From positions 1,979,173-2,043,172 of the forward strand of contig NZ_CP049859.1 in NCBI RefSeq assembly GCF_011400295.1: a DNA stretch of 64,000 nt. Direction: 5' to 3'. This DNA is from Erysipelothrix sp. HDW6A (lineage in GTDB: Bacteria > Bacillota_I > Bacilli_A > Erysipelotrichales > Erysipelotrichaceae). The position numbers were made by a program, and so were the translations under genes. Below are positions 1 to 10,496 of this stretch, piece by piece. Below the pieces are notes generated by a model. It saw only the letters and a program-made list of their open reading frames with translations. It did not search any database and had not been told where the DNA came from. The first letter of the stretch is position 1. Every line of letters starts with the position of its first letter.

Positions 1-82
1 ACGTGCTTTTTTCAATAAGATTATTTAAATCTGTATTATTATTGTTTATGAGTGCTAAAACAATCCAATCTCGTTTGTTCAT
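1..82 (-). CDS. partial 5' end of unidentified gene
   Basis: The window opens inside a leftward gene whose start is visible. An ATG at 80-82 is preceded on the minus strand by AAAGGGG at good spacing, and 27 codons stay open to the edge (begins MNKRDWIVLALINN). Too little is visible to assign a family. It lies beyond the deoC terminator, so it is probably a separate transcription unit. Confidence 0.45.
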   Translation of the reverse strand, partial: MNKRDWIVLALINNNNTDLNNLIEKST

Positions 83-168
83 TATTAATGCCCCTTTCCA
101 CATGATTTCTTACTTATAATAATACGCTTAGCTTAGATGACTGTCAAAATGAGACATTGTATACTTTA

Positions 169-203
169 CAAAAAAAGGAATCAACGTACTAGACGAGATT
201 CCT
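169..203 (-). terminator. rho-independent terminator after nagA-deoC
   Basis: On the minus strand, just past the deoC stop codon, AGGAATC (203-197) pairs with GATTCCT (182-176) across a 14-nt loop and is followed by seven T (175-169). This ends the nagA-deoC transcript. Confidence 0.75.
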
Positions 204-210
204 CTATATA

Positions 211-882
211 TTATGGTTCTAATAATGCTTCAACGATGGCAATCCCTGAACTTGTACCAATCCTACTTGCTCCTGCCTCAATCATTTGAAGTGCTGTTTC
301 TAAATCACGGATTCCACCAGCTGCTTTAATCGCTACAGAATCGCCGACTACTTCTTTCATCAACCTTATGTCTTCAAGGCGTGCACCATCGGTGCCAAAT
401 CCAGTCGATGTTTTCACGAAATCAGGTTTTACCTGTACAGCGATTTCGCATACTGCGCGTTTTTCCTCATCACTTAAATAACATGTCTCTAGGATTACTT
501 TACTGGTAACACTTTGAGCTCGACAAACTGATACAATGGCTTCCATTTCTTTTCTAACATATTCTAAATTTCCATTTTTTAACTCACGAATGTTGATGAC
601 ATAATCAATCTCATTTGCGCCATTGCGGATTGCATCTTCTGTTTCAAAGACCTTCGTTGAGATTGTAGTCTGTCCTAAGGGGAATCCTATTGCTGCACCC
701 ACATTAACTCCCGTACCTTTAAGCTTATCACTACAATATGCAACTGGTGACGAGTTTATCGCAACCATTTTAAATCCATATGTTTTCGCTTCTTCACAAA
801 GCACATCAAACATTGCATTATTTGCATCTGCCTTAAGCAAAGTGTGGTCAATCATTTTCGCTAACTCTTTACGTGTTATCAT
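211..882 (-). CDS. deoC: deoxyribose-phosphate aldolase
   Basis: A 223-aa class I aldolase that splits 2-deoxyribose 5-phosphate into glyceraldehyde 3-phosphate and acetaldehyde in deoxynucleoside salvage; cytosolic. The family signature is clear: Lys157 in VKTSTGF is the Schiff-base lysine, Lys186 in KAAGG is the second active-site lysine, and Asp93 in EIDYVIN is the proton-relay aspartate. Length is normal for the short bacterial form. The ATG at 882 follows AAAGGAGA and lies inside the 3' end of nagA (14-bp overlap), so the two are translationally coupled. No other deo gene is adjacent, so the link with amino-sugar catabolism rests on co-transcription only. Confidence 0.95.
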   Translation of the reverse strand: MITRKELAKMIDHTLLKADANNAMFDVLCEEAKTYGFKMVAINSSPVAYCSDKLKGTGVNVGAAIGFPLGQTTISTKVFETEDAIRNGANEIDYVINIRELKNGNLEYVRKEMEAIVSVCRAQSVTSKVILETCYLSDEEKRAVCEIAVQVKPDFVKTSTGFGTDGARLEDIRLMKEVVGDSVAIKAAGGIRDLETALQMIEAGASRIGTSSGIAIVEALLEP

Positions 883-2083
883 AATCTATCTCCTTTTCGA
901 TTCCATAGAAATTTAAAAATTCTGAGTCTTTTATGTATTCTGCAAGTTTTGGATTCTCTCTTACAATTTCTGTATCATGAGTATAAACACATATACCTTC
1001 TTTATACACAGCAATGACTTCAAATATGTCACTAAAGACAACACAATCGGCACGTTTTCCTTTTCGTAAAACTCCACGATCTTCCAAACCTAAGAATCGT
1101 GCTGGATTCCCTGATGCCATTTGTGCTAAATCAACCGGTGATATCTTTAGATTTTGATATAAGTAGTTCAAATCGTAACGTAATGGTTTACTACTTCCAC
1201 TAAGTCGTCCATGTTCATTAATGACAATTCCATCTTCTGTCATTGTCACATCACCTGTAGGTAGTCGATAATATCCTGGCTTACACCCTGCCAATCCAAC
1301 AGTATCAGATATTAAGATAATTTCATCAATATCCTTTGTCTTAAAAATTAAATCAAGCATTGGTTTGTGTAAATGAAGTCCATCTGCAATAACTTCAACC
1401 GTAACATCCTCTAGTAATCCATATCCAAGTGCTCCCATATTACGATGGTGAACTCCAGACATTGCGTTACCAAGGTGTGTCATAAGATCAACAGGAGATT
1501 CAAGATTACTGAGCTGTTCGTAACTAACATTTGAATGTCCTACGGCCACCTTCACGCCTTCTTGTTTTAAACGTTCAATTACTGCCGTCGCCCCTTCCAT
1601 CTCAGGCGCAAGAGTCACTACCTTGAGCATTCCTTTACTTCTTTTAAGGATGCTTTCTAAACGTTCTATACTTGGTTTTGGGAAAGGTGTATCTGGTGGT
1701 GCTGCCCCATATTGCTCAGGATTTAAGAAAGGGCCTTCCATATGAATCCCAACAATCTCACAACCTCGTTTATCTTTTACCGATTCACTGATTGTATCAA
1801 ATGCGTAAGGACTTGCGGTTGCCAGAACAGATGTAACGCCTTCTGAGAGGTAGCGCATCTTAAGCAAGTGTAGATCCTCAAGCGAAGAAGTTCCCGTAAA
1901 GGACCAACCCCCGTATCCGTGATTATGAATATCTATAAGTCCAGGCATAATAAAAGCATCACCATAATCAATAACATCACCTTTTACCTCATGATGTAGA
2001 TCGGTAATAATTCCATCCTGAAATTCTAAGATACCATCACGAATCGAGGAATCCCAAATTATATTATTTGATTTAATAAACAT
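869..2083 (-). CDS. nagA: N-acetylglucosamine-6-phosphate deacetylase
   Basis: A 404-aa amidohydrolase-fold enzyme that removes acetate from GlcNAc-6-P to give glucosamine-6-P, feeding amino-sugar catabolism and cell-wall recycling. Visible metal and active-site motifs: HNHGYGG near the N-terminus, HMEGPFLN, VGHSN, THLGNAMSG followed by HHR, and SDTVGLAG with the catalytic Asp. I start at 2083 because that ATG has AAGGGG 8 nt upstream; an in-frame ATG 72 nt earlier lacks a site and lies upstream of the promoter. Transcription probably starts at the extended -10 at 2110-2105, so this gene and deoC form a unit separate from the beta-glucosidase gene to the right. Confidence 0.95.
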   Translation of the reverse strand: MFIKSNNIIWDSSIRDGILEFQDGIITDLHHEVKGDVIDYGDAFIMPGLIDIHNHGYGGWSFTGTSSLEDLHLLKMRYLSEGVTSVLATASPYAFDTISESVKDKRGCEIVGIHMEGPFLNPEQYGAAPPDTPFPKPSIERLESILKRSKGMLKVVTLAPEMEGATAVIERLKQEGVKVAVGHSNVSYEQLSNLESPVDLMTHLGNAMSGVHHRNMGALGYGLLEDVTVEVIADGLHLHKPMLDLIFKTKDIDEIILISDTVGLAGCKPGYYRLPTGDVTMTEDGIVINEHGRLSGSSKPLRYDLNYLYQNLKISPVDLAQMASGNPARFLGLEDRGVLRKGKRADCVVFSDIFEVIAVYKEGICVYTHDTEIVRENPKLAEYIKDSEFLNFYGIEKEIDYDNT

Positions 2084-2104
2084 CGTACTATTCCCCTTAG
2101 TGAC

Positions 2105-2128
2105 ATTATAACACAGTTGTATATACAA
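2105..2128 (-). promoter_or_regulatory. nagA promoter with GntR-like palindrome
   Basis: On the minus strand TGTTATAAT (an extended -10, TATAAT at 2110-2105) lies 21 nt before the nagA ATG. Directly upstream, 2117-2128 is a perfect 12-bp palindrome, TTGTATATACAA, placed between -35 and -10. GntR/HutC-type repressors of amino-sugar genes bind palindromes with a GT(N)nAC core, so this is a plausible operator. A related palindrome lies near the MupG operon at 36,000. Confidence 0.5.
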
Positions 2129-2144
2129 AAATAATGATGTTAAA

Positions 2145-2174
2145 AAAGACTCCATTTATGTTAATAGAGTCTTT
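2145..2174 (-). terminator. terminator after 6-phospho-beta-glucosidase gene
   Basis: AAAGACTC (minus strand, 2174-2167) pairs with GAGTCTTT (2152-2145), followed by further T residues. It lies 18 nt beyond the stop of the GH1 gene and separates that operon from nagA. Confidence 0.7.
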
Positions 2175-2191
2175 CAAATTACTGTTTAAAA

Positions 2192-4452
<2,261 letters not shown>

Positions 4453-4460
<8 letters not shown>

Positions 4461-5681
4461 GATTTGACTCTAACTCTTTATTGTATTCAATAGTATCAAT
4501 GCGTTTAACAAATGGAAGATACAGCGCTATGACTGCAACTAGTTGAATTATCTGTACTACTGCACCTTGCCAACCCGCAGCCATTACCCCAGAAATAACA
4601 GGTGGAATTATCTGAACAACATTTGCTGAAACTGGATTCATGAAACCGATTAATGTTGCTCCATAAGCAATAGCAATTGAAACAACTGGTGCTAATGACA
4701 TTGGAATTAGCAAATATGGATTCATAACCATTGGAATTCCGAATTTCATAGGTTCAGAAATTGAAAAGAAACTTGGAATAATTGATAGCTTACCAACTGA
4801 TTTAAAGTGTCGACTTTTACAGAAGAATAATAGAACTATTGCTAATGCTAAAGCACGTGGTCCTTTAAACGCTCCAATAAAAGACGTACTAATTATATAT
4901 GGTATTGGTTGACCACTAGCTAAAGCCTCTAGATTTGCTGTAGCTTGAGTACTAAATAGTGCCGTCAAAAATACGTTTGTTACCATTGATCCGTGTATTC
5001 CAAAAAACCAGAACAATTCAGCAAGTAAAACAAGCGCATAAACCGACCAAATACTATTTCCTAAATTTGCTAGAGGAGCTTGTAGTAGAGAATATACTAA
5101 GTCATGAATATTTCCAAACGATGTTTGAGAAAACGATAGATTTATTCCTACAAATATCAGTACAGTCACTAGGTACGGAATAATAGAATTAAACATCTGT
5201 TTAATTGTTTCAGGAACACTGTCTGGAAATTTGATTTTAAACAACTTTCCTTGTAAGAAAAAGTAATAAATTTGAGGTGCAAGAAGTCCTACAATTATTG
5301 CCAAAAACATCCCTTTATTTCCTAGATATCCAGTACTTAATGCAAGCACTCCTTTGTCATCTTTTGTAAAAGGTGTAACTAATAAGAACATCAAGATTGA
5401 CAGTATTATTGTTGAAACTGTATCTTGTTCTTTAATTTTTGCTAAAGCCCCAGATACAGAAGCAACAACATATAATGAAATAACACTGGCTGTCATTAAT
5501 GCCATTAAATTAAGTCCATTTTTCAGAACATCAGGAAATGGCATTGCCCCAATATTCCACAGATCCCCCCAATTAATGATACTGGCATAATTCCCATCAT
5601 ACCCTGAGATATAGCCCTAATGTAGATATTGTTTTGAAATTTTATCATAACACCATCTAAATTTTTGATTATATTTTTCAT
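4453..5681 (-). pseudogene. PTS EIIC, cellobiose/lactose family (frameshifted)
   Basis: Encodes the membrane channel component of a beta-glucoside PTS, rich in hydrophobic helices; the C-terminal part has the family block SIIPSFFSISEPMKFGIPMV. The reading frame is broken. The first ~38 codons (MKNIIKNLDG to VSLIGG, ATG at 5681 behind AAGGAGG) are in one frame and the rest in another. The break maps to a run of six C at 5565-5570; a seventh C restores one 409-aa frame. It may be a sequencing error, a phase-variable tract or a true loss. First gene of the operon with the phosphatase and GH1 enzyme. No EIIA or EIIB is encoded nearby. Confidence 0.85.
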
Positions 5682-5725
5682 AATAATCCTCCTTGACCCA
5701 ATTGTAAGGGTATTCAAGTTGAATT

Positions 5726-5757
5726 AAGACTGACAAATTATTGTTATTGTCAGTCTT
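5726..5757. promoter_or_regulatory. inverted repeat upstream of EIIC, candidate TetR operator
   Basis: AAGACTGACAA (5726-5736) and TTGTCAGTCTT (5747-5757) are a perfect 11-bp inverted repeat with a 10-nt spacer. It lies about 45-75 bp before the EIIC start and just after the TetR gene. It is not followed by a T-run, so an operator for the neighbouring TetR-type regulator is more likely than a terminator. Confidence 0.5.
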
Positions 5758-5798
5758 TATTGCAATATCTTTCCTGTGTTATTTTTTCTAACTATATA

Positions 5799-6377
5799 TC
5801 AACGATGTCCTTTAAATACATCATGCAAATTAACATTTCTTATAAAGGTAGAGAAGTCAATAATATCTTCTGTACTAATCGTAAAACTTGAATCCATCCA
5901 TTCTCTTAATGTAAATCCAAAAACATTTGCGACTGCTTTTCCAGCAAGATTAGACCCAAACCATCTGTTACCATTAATATCATATTTTCTTAATCTTTCT
6001 TGCGAACAATAAGTATCAAAAATTAATGATTCAAAGTATTTATCAACAGAGTGTTCTTTGTCATAAATATAGATATTTAAGTAGAAGTTTCTTTTACTAT
6101 ATATTTTATGATACATATATTTTAATGCCTCTCTATGCATGCCAACATGATACATATCATCAAATTGAAGCGTAAGCTCCTGATCATACGTCCACATTAA
6201 CAATGCATAAATGTCACTGAAATAATTATAAAAGTTACTTCTAGAGACACCACTGTCCTTTATGATGTCACTAATTGAAATTGTCCTAATATCTGCCCCT
6301 TTTGATACAATCTTTATGAGGTTCTCAGACATTATTTTTTTACTTTCATGTTTCTTTATATCAATTGAATTTTTCAT
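5799..6377 (-). CDS. TetR/AcrR-family transcriptional regulator
   Basis: A 192-aa DNA-binding protein. The N-terminal ~60 residues have the TetR helix-turn-helix pattern (ISISDIIKDSGVSRSNFYNYFSD), and the rest is an unrelated ligand or dimerisation domain. The start at 6377 (MKNSID) is preferred over an ATG 15 nt earlier because GGGGTATC precedes it. It lies directly upstream of, and on the same strand as, the EIIC-phosphatase-GH1 operon, which it probably regulates through the inverted repeat at 5726-5757. The ligand is unknown. Confidence 0.8.
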   Translation of the reverse strand: MKNSIDIKKHESKKIMSENLIKIVSKGADIRTISISDIIKDSGVSRSNFYNYFSDIYALLMWTYDQELTLQFDDMYHVGMHREALKYMYHKIYSKRNFYLNIYIYDKEHSVDKYFESLIFDTYCSQERLRKYDINGNRWFGSNLAGKAVANVFGFTLREWMDSSFTISTEDIIDFSTFIRNVNLHDVFKGHR

Positions 6378-6461
6378 AGTGATACCCCACATTTACTTTT
6401 ATTTTATCATTTTATTGATTAATTAACCAACTCCTTCTTTTCCTTCTAGAAAACATTCAAT

Positions 6462-6493
6462 AAAAGCCAGCAGATTATTTCCCGCTGACTTTT
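6462..6493 (-). terminator. terminator after His-rich protein gene
   Basis: Minus-strand AAAAGTCAGC (6493-6484) pairs with GCTGGCTTTT (6471-6462), including a G-T pair, about 26 nt beyond the stop codon at 6519. The stem ends in T residues. Confidence 0.6.
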
Positions 6494-6518
6494 AATCACA
6501 CTTATTGATTAGTATCTA

Positions 6519-6842
6519 TCACTGAACATTATTTCTATGATGGTGTCTTTCTTGTTGATTACCATGTCCTTGGTGGTGACCCTTCATAGTACCTGATTGA
6601 ACATTCTCATTATAACGTGGGCATTCCTCGTGGTTAGCAGCTCTTCGTTCTTCAACTTCCTCACGACTCACCTCACGCTCAAGACGGTCACAATACCAAC
6701 TTTCTTCATCAGTAGTCCTTCCTTTACGACTACCCACTCCATAGTCATCAGAAGCTGCATTGATTGGATTCAACGCTAATAGCATTACCACCATTCCAGT
6801 AAATACAGCAGTAAGAGCGATTAAGTACTTTCTATTTTTCAT
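6519..6842 (-). CDS. small secreted or anchored His-rich protein
   Basis: A 107-aa protein with a charged N-terminus and one hydrophobic stretch (about residues 8-30), i.e. a signal peptide or anchor, then an acidic/basic central part with two Cys (WYCDRLE, HEECPR). The tail is very rich in His: KGHHQGHG and ERHHHRN. The His clusters suggest metal binding. It is transcribed divergently from a two-component system whose sensor loop also contains His and Met. The layout resembles DUF2680/Spy-like small envelope proteins beside two-component systems, but I cannot assign it to a named family. Confidence 0.7.
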   Translation of the reverse strand: MKNRKYLIALTAVFTGMVVMLLALNPINAASDDYGVGSRKGRTTDEESWYCDRLEREVSREEVEERRAANHEECPRYNENVQSGTMKGHHQGHGNQQERHHHRNNVQ

Positions 6843-6880
6843 GGTTATTCCTCCTTTGACCTTACTTTACCAATAACTTA

Positions 6881-6914
6881 TGACAAAATTATGACTTTAT
6901 GTCATTTTTTGTCA
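6881..6914. promoter_or_regulatory. nested repeats between divergent genes, candidate response-regulator site
   Basis: TGACAAAA (6881-6888) and TTTTGTCA (6907-6914) form an inverted repeat that encloses ATGAC (6891-6895) and GTCAT (6901-6905). The TTATGAC unit also recurs as a direct repeat. The block lies in the short gap between the His-rich gene and the response-regulator gene, and OmpR-type regulators bind repeated half-sites of this kind. Confidence 0.45.
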
Positions 6915-6964
6915 CAAGTCTAAAGATTAATTATGGTACGATTACAATAGAAAAGGTGATATTC

Positions 6965-7654
6965 ATGAAAACTATCTTAATAAGTGATGACAACGATAAC
7001 ATAAGAGAAATCCTTGTGAACTATTTTAGAAATGAAGGCTATCGCGTTGATGAAGCCAGAGATGGACAAGAGACACTCTATTATTTTGATAATAATGGTT
7101 ATGATATTATTCTTTTAGATGTCATGATGCCTCTTATTGATGGTTTTGAGGTATGTAAAACAATTCGCAGAACTTCCAACGTTCCTATTATAATGATAAC
7201 TGCTCGTGGGGAAGATTATGACCGTATCATGGGTTTAGAAATAGGTGCTGATGACTACATCGTTAAACCATTTCTACTTGAAGAAGTGCATGCTCGAGTC
7301 AAGGCTATATTAAGAAGAATGAATCCTCAAGACACTCACAACAGCTTGAAATACTCTAATTTGTTTATCAGCCTTGATGATTACACTGTACGAATTGATA
7401 GCAAACCAGTTTCTCTAACTAAAAAAGAGATTGAAATATTATGGACTCTCGCTAATCACCCAAATCAAGTCTTTACTCGTGATCTTTTATTAGACAGTGT
7501 GTGGGGTATTGATTACTTTGGTGATTCTCGAACTGTTGATGCGCATATCAAAAGGCTTCGCGCTAAGCTTACGGATTTCAACACCAAAAACTGGAATGTC
7601 GCAACTGTTTGGGGAGTCGGCTATAAGTTTGAGGTGAATCAACATGAAGTATAA
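6965..7654 (+). CDS. OmpR-family response regulator
   Basis: A 229-aa two-domain regulator. The receiver domain (about 1-118) has the acidic pair DD at 8-9, phospho-acceptor Asp52 in LLDVMMP, the Thr in ITARG and the Lys in VKPF. The C-terminal winged-helix domain (about 130-225) contains LTKKEIEIL, SRTVDAHIKRLR and VWGVGYKF. The ATG at 6965 follows AAAGGTG; an upstream in-frame ATG in the intergenic repeats is unlikely. It overlaps the kinase gene by 11 bp. Likely targets are its own operon and the divergent His-rich gene. Confidence 0.93.
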   Translation: MKTILISDDNDNIREILVNYFRNEGYRVDEARDGQETLYYFDNNGYDIILLDVMMPLIDGFEVCKTIRRTSNVPIIMITARGEDYDRIMGLEIGADDYIVKPFLLEEVHARVKAILRRMNPQDTHNSLKYSNLFISLDDYTVRIDSKPVSLTKKEIEILWTLANHPNQVFTRDLLLDSVWGIDYFGDSRTVDAHIKRLRAKLTDFNTKNWNVATVWGVGYKFEVNQHEV

Positions 7655-9095
7655 ACTAACACAAAAACTCTTTTTATATTTTTCCTTAAGTCTTTTATCC
7701 TTTGCGATAATTATTGCTTTTAGTTTTTCTTCAATGTTCAAGCAATCAACACAAGAGCAAGCACGAGATGATTTACTTGAAAGAGCCCAAACGATTGCTC
7801 AATCAGTTTCTTCGTATCTCTTAGAACCAACAAATTCAACAGGAGGACATATGTCTGGAAAACACGGTATGAATAATCGTACAATTTCCACCTATCTAGA
7901 GTCTCTTGAAGCTGTCACGAGTGGAGAAGTTTGGATTGTGGATAAAGATATTCAAACGATCGGCCGAAGTCATATGCATGGGAACCTGAGCATTAATGAT
8001 TTACCAAGCGATGGTGAGCAAATGATACGCGATGCCAGCCTTGGCAATGTTGTCTTTAGTGAAGGCTTTAGTTCTCTACTTAACTCTGAATCAATCAGTG
8101 TGGGAGTTCCTGTTTATACTGGTACTAGTGTTGCAGCAGTTGTTCTTCTCCATGCACCTTTGTCCAGTATTGATTCCGTGATTCAACAAGGCTATCAGCT
8201 CCTTGCACTCTATATTTTAATTGCCTTATTGATTTCAATTTTTCTTGCTTATTTCTTATCTCTAAGGTTTGTGAGACCTCTTATGAAAATGCGAGATGTA
8301 TCATTGAGTATTCAAGATGGAGACTATACTGCCCAAACAAACATTCAACAAAATGATGAACTTGGTGAACTCGCTAGTTCTATTGATGAGTTGTCCAAGC
8401 AACTCCAAATGGCACAATCAGAACGAGATAAATTGAATTATATGCGAAATGAATTTTTTGCAGACATCTCCCATGAACTCCGCACTCCTGTTACTGTATT
8501 AAGTGGAACTCTTGAGACTTTGAATACGGCAACAGATGTGAATCAAGAACAGATACAGAATCAGATTTCAGTCATGCAGGATGAAGTAAAACATTTAAGC
8601 CAGCTAATTAATGATCTTCTTGATTATTCAAAACTTAATACTACAGATTTCTCATTAAATATGGAAACAGTTAATATTAATGACATAGTAAATGATGCCA
8701 TTCGTTCTTCAAGACCACTTTCTAATGCAAAGTCGATTAATGTAACTTTTGAATCTGAGGAGTCAATTACTGTATTCTATGGAGACTATGTGCGTCTAAG
8801 ACAAATGATTTCCATCATCTTAAATAATGCGATTAAGTTTTCTGATGAGTCTGGTACAGTTTCACTAAAACTTACCAATCAAACCCTAACAATTCAAGAT
8901 CATGGTAAAGGTATCTCCAAAGAGGAACTCCCTTATATCTTTAATCGTTTCTATAAAGATGAAGGAACCGATAATGCACTAGGTAATGGAATCGGATTAG
9001 CAATAGCACAGCAAATTGCTAATAGACATGAGATAACTATTGAGGTTGAGAGTGAATTAGGTAAAGGCACAGCGTTTATTATTCACTTTCAATGA
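7644..9095 (+). CDS. membrane sensor histidine kinase
   Basis: A 483-aa two-component kinase. Order: transmembrane helix near 8-28; extracytoplasmic sensor about 29-180; second helix about 183-205; HAMP; HisKA with the phospho-His in FFADISHELRTP; then the ATPase domain with NNAIKF (N box), DHGKGIS (G1), YIFNRFYK (F box) and GNGIGLAIA (G2). The sensor holds GGHMSGKHGMNN and SHMHGN, a His/Met cluster that would suit a soft metal ion such as copper or silver; this is inference. It is translationally coupled to the response regulator. Confidence 0.92.
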   Translation: MKYKLTQKLFLYFSLSLLSFAIIIAFSFSSMFKQSTQEQARDDLLERAQTIAQSVSSYLLEPTNSTGGHMSGKHGMNNRTISTYLESLEAVTSGEVWIVDKDIQTIGRSHMHGNLSINDLPSDGEQMIRDASLGNVVFSEGFSSLLNSESISVGVPVYTGTSVAAVVLLHAPLSSIDSVIQQGYQLLALYILIALLISIFLAYFLSLRFVRPLMKMRDVSLSIQDGDYTAQTNIQQNDELGELASSIDELSKQLQMAQSERDKLNYMRNEFFADISHELRTPVTVLSGTLETLNTATDVNQEQIQNQISVMQDEVKHLSQLINDLLDYSKLNTTDFSLNMETVNINDIVNDAIRSSRPLSNAKSINVTFESEESITVFYGDYVRLRQMISIILNNAIKFSDESGTVSLKLTNQTLTIQDHGKGISKEELPYIFNRFYKDEGTDNALGNGIGLAIAQQIANRHEITIEVESELGKGTAFIIHFQ

Positions 9096-9112
9096 TATAA
9101 TTCAACCACTAA

Positions 9113-9138
9113 AAAGCTCTTCCGCAAGGAAGAGCTTT
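9113..9138. terminator. bidirectional terminator between convergent units
   Basis: A perfect 11-bp stem (AAAGCTCTTCC at 9113-9123, GGAAGAGCTTT at 9128-9138) with a GCAA loop, flanked by A-runs. It sits between the stop codons of the + kinase gene and the - EIIC gene and can serve both. Confidence 0.85.
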
Positions 9139-9145
9139 GATTATA

Positions 9146-10485
9146 TTAAGCTATTTTTTTATGCAATCTATCGTATTCTTGCTCTTCAGCATACGCGCGA
9201 TTATCAGCTATCCTAAAGAATGGATACCATATCACTGCGTTTACAACAATCATAGAAAGTGCAATAATCGCATACTTCCAGCCTCCAGTCATAAGTGCCT
9301 GGACAATACCTGGAGTTGTCCAAGGTAATTGTGCTGTTGGGTTAACTTGGGTTAGTCCTAATACGTACACTAATCCAATTCCAACTGCAGACATCACTGC
9401 CTGACCAAATACCATAGGAATAAAGAAATCAGGGTTCATCATGATTGGTGCTCCGAAGATAATTGGCTCATTGATATTGAATACAGATGGTACAATTGCG
9501 AGTTTTCGCAATGACTTATACCTTTCTGATTTGGCAGTAAACGAGGAGATAAGGAAGCCGTAGGTACCTCCCTGTCCACCAAAGGCATTTCCCGAACCAA
9601 GATATACTACAATCAGCAATAGATGTGGTATGGGTCTACCGGCATTGAATGCTTCAATATTCTCAGGCAAAATAGCCAACATCATTGGGAATATTAATCC
9701 GTAAAGCATATTAGGATGAATTCCAAAGAACCACAACATATTCGCAATCATAAAGAATATAATCATCGTAAATGGATTCGTCACAAAATTCTGTAGTGGT
9801 AATGTAAAGATTCCTACAATATTTTGTAATGAGTGAAATGGTGTATAGGAAAAACCAACACGAATAATAAACCACATTACGAAGATGATTGTTGCAATGA
9901 TTGATGGACTTAGTGACGCGGAAACATTTGATGGAACACTTTCGGGAAGCTTAATTCCCAGCCCCTTTTCATTCATTTTCACAAAGAGGAAACTAGTAAT
10001 GGAGGCTACAATAATTGCTGTAAATATAGCCATTCCCCGGTAAAATACTGAGAAAACGCATCAAACATTGGGAAAATTTCTGTATAAATTTCTGGTGCTG
10101 TACTTGCTATTTCATAATCAACACCCATTCTGAGTGAAGGCATTACGATAAAGAAAGAAGCTAGTGATATTAATCCAGCAGAAAGACCATCTTGATCTGA
10201 TTTATTCGCATAAGTATACGAAAAATTAAATACAATAAAGAGAGATATAATCCCCGTAGTTGCAGCTACTAGACCATTGAAATGATCGGTTAAGCCTATG
10301 TTGCTTAGAAAATCGAGCCATCCTTGATAAGGGAAATTACCGACAATCATTATCATGGCAGCACCTACTGTAACAGGTGTTGTTCTCATGAATGCTTCTG
10401 ATAGACTTCCAAAGAACTTGTTATTTGCCATGTAGTTAGCAATCGGACCTAAATACTTATTTAAGAACTTCTCCAATCCTTGCAT
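9146..10485 (-). pseudogene. PTS EIIC, cellobiose family (frameshifted)
   Basis: Membrane permease subunit of a beta-glucoside PTS. The N-terminal part (159 codons from ATG 10485, behind GAGGAGG) and the C-terminal part lie in different frames. The break is at a run of four C at 10035-10038: adding one C gives TGGMAIFTAIIVAS across the junction and a continuous 446-aa protein. Family blocks include FAGIHPN-like FFGIHPN and PSVFNINEPIIFGAP. It follows the GH1 gene by 11 bp in the same operon. The lesion is of the same type as in four other genes of the window. EIIA and EIIB are absent. Confidence 0.85.
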
Positions 10486-10496
10486 AGTTACCTCCT

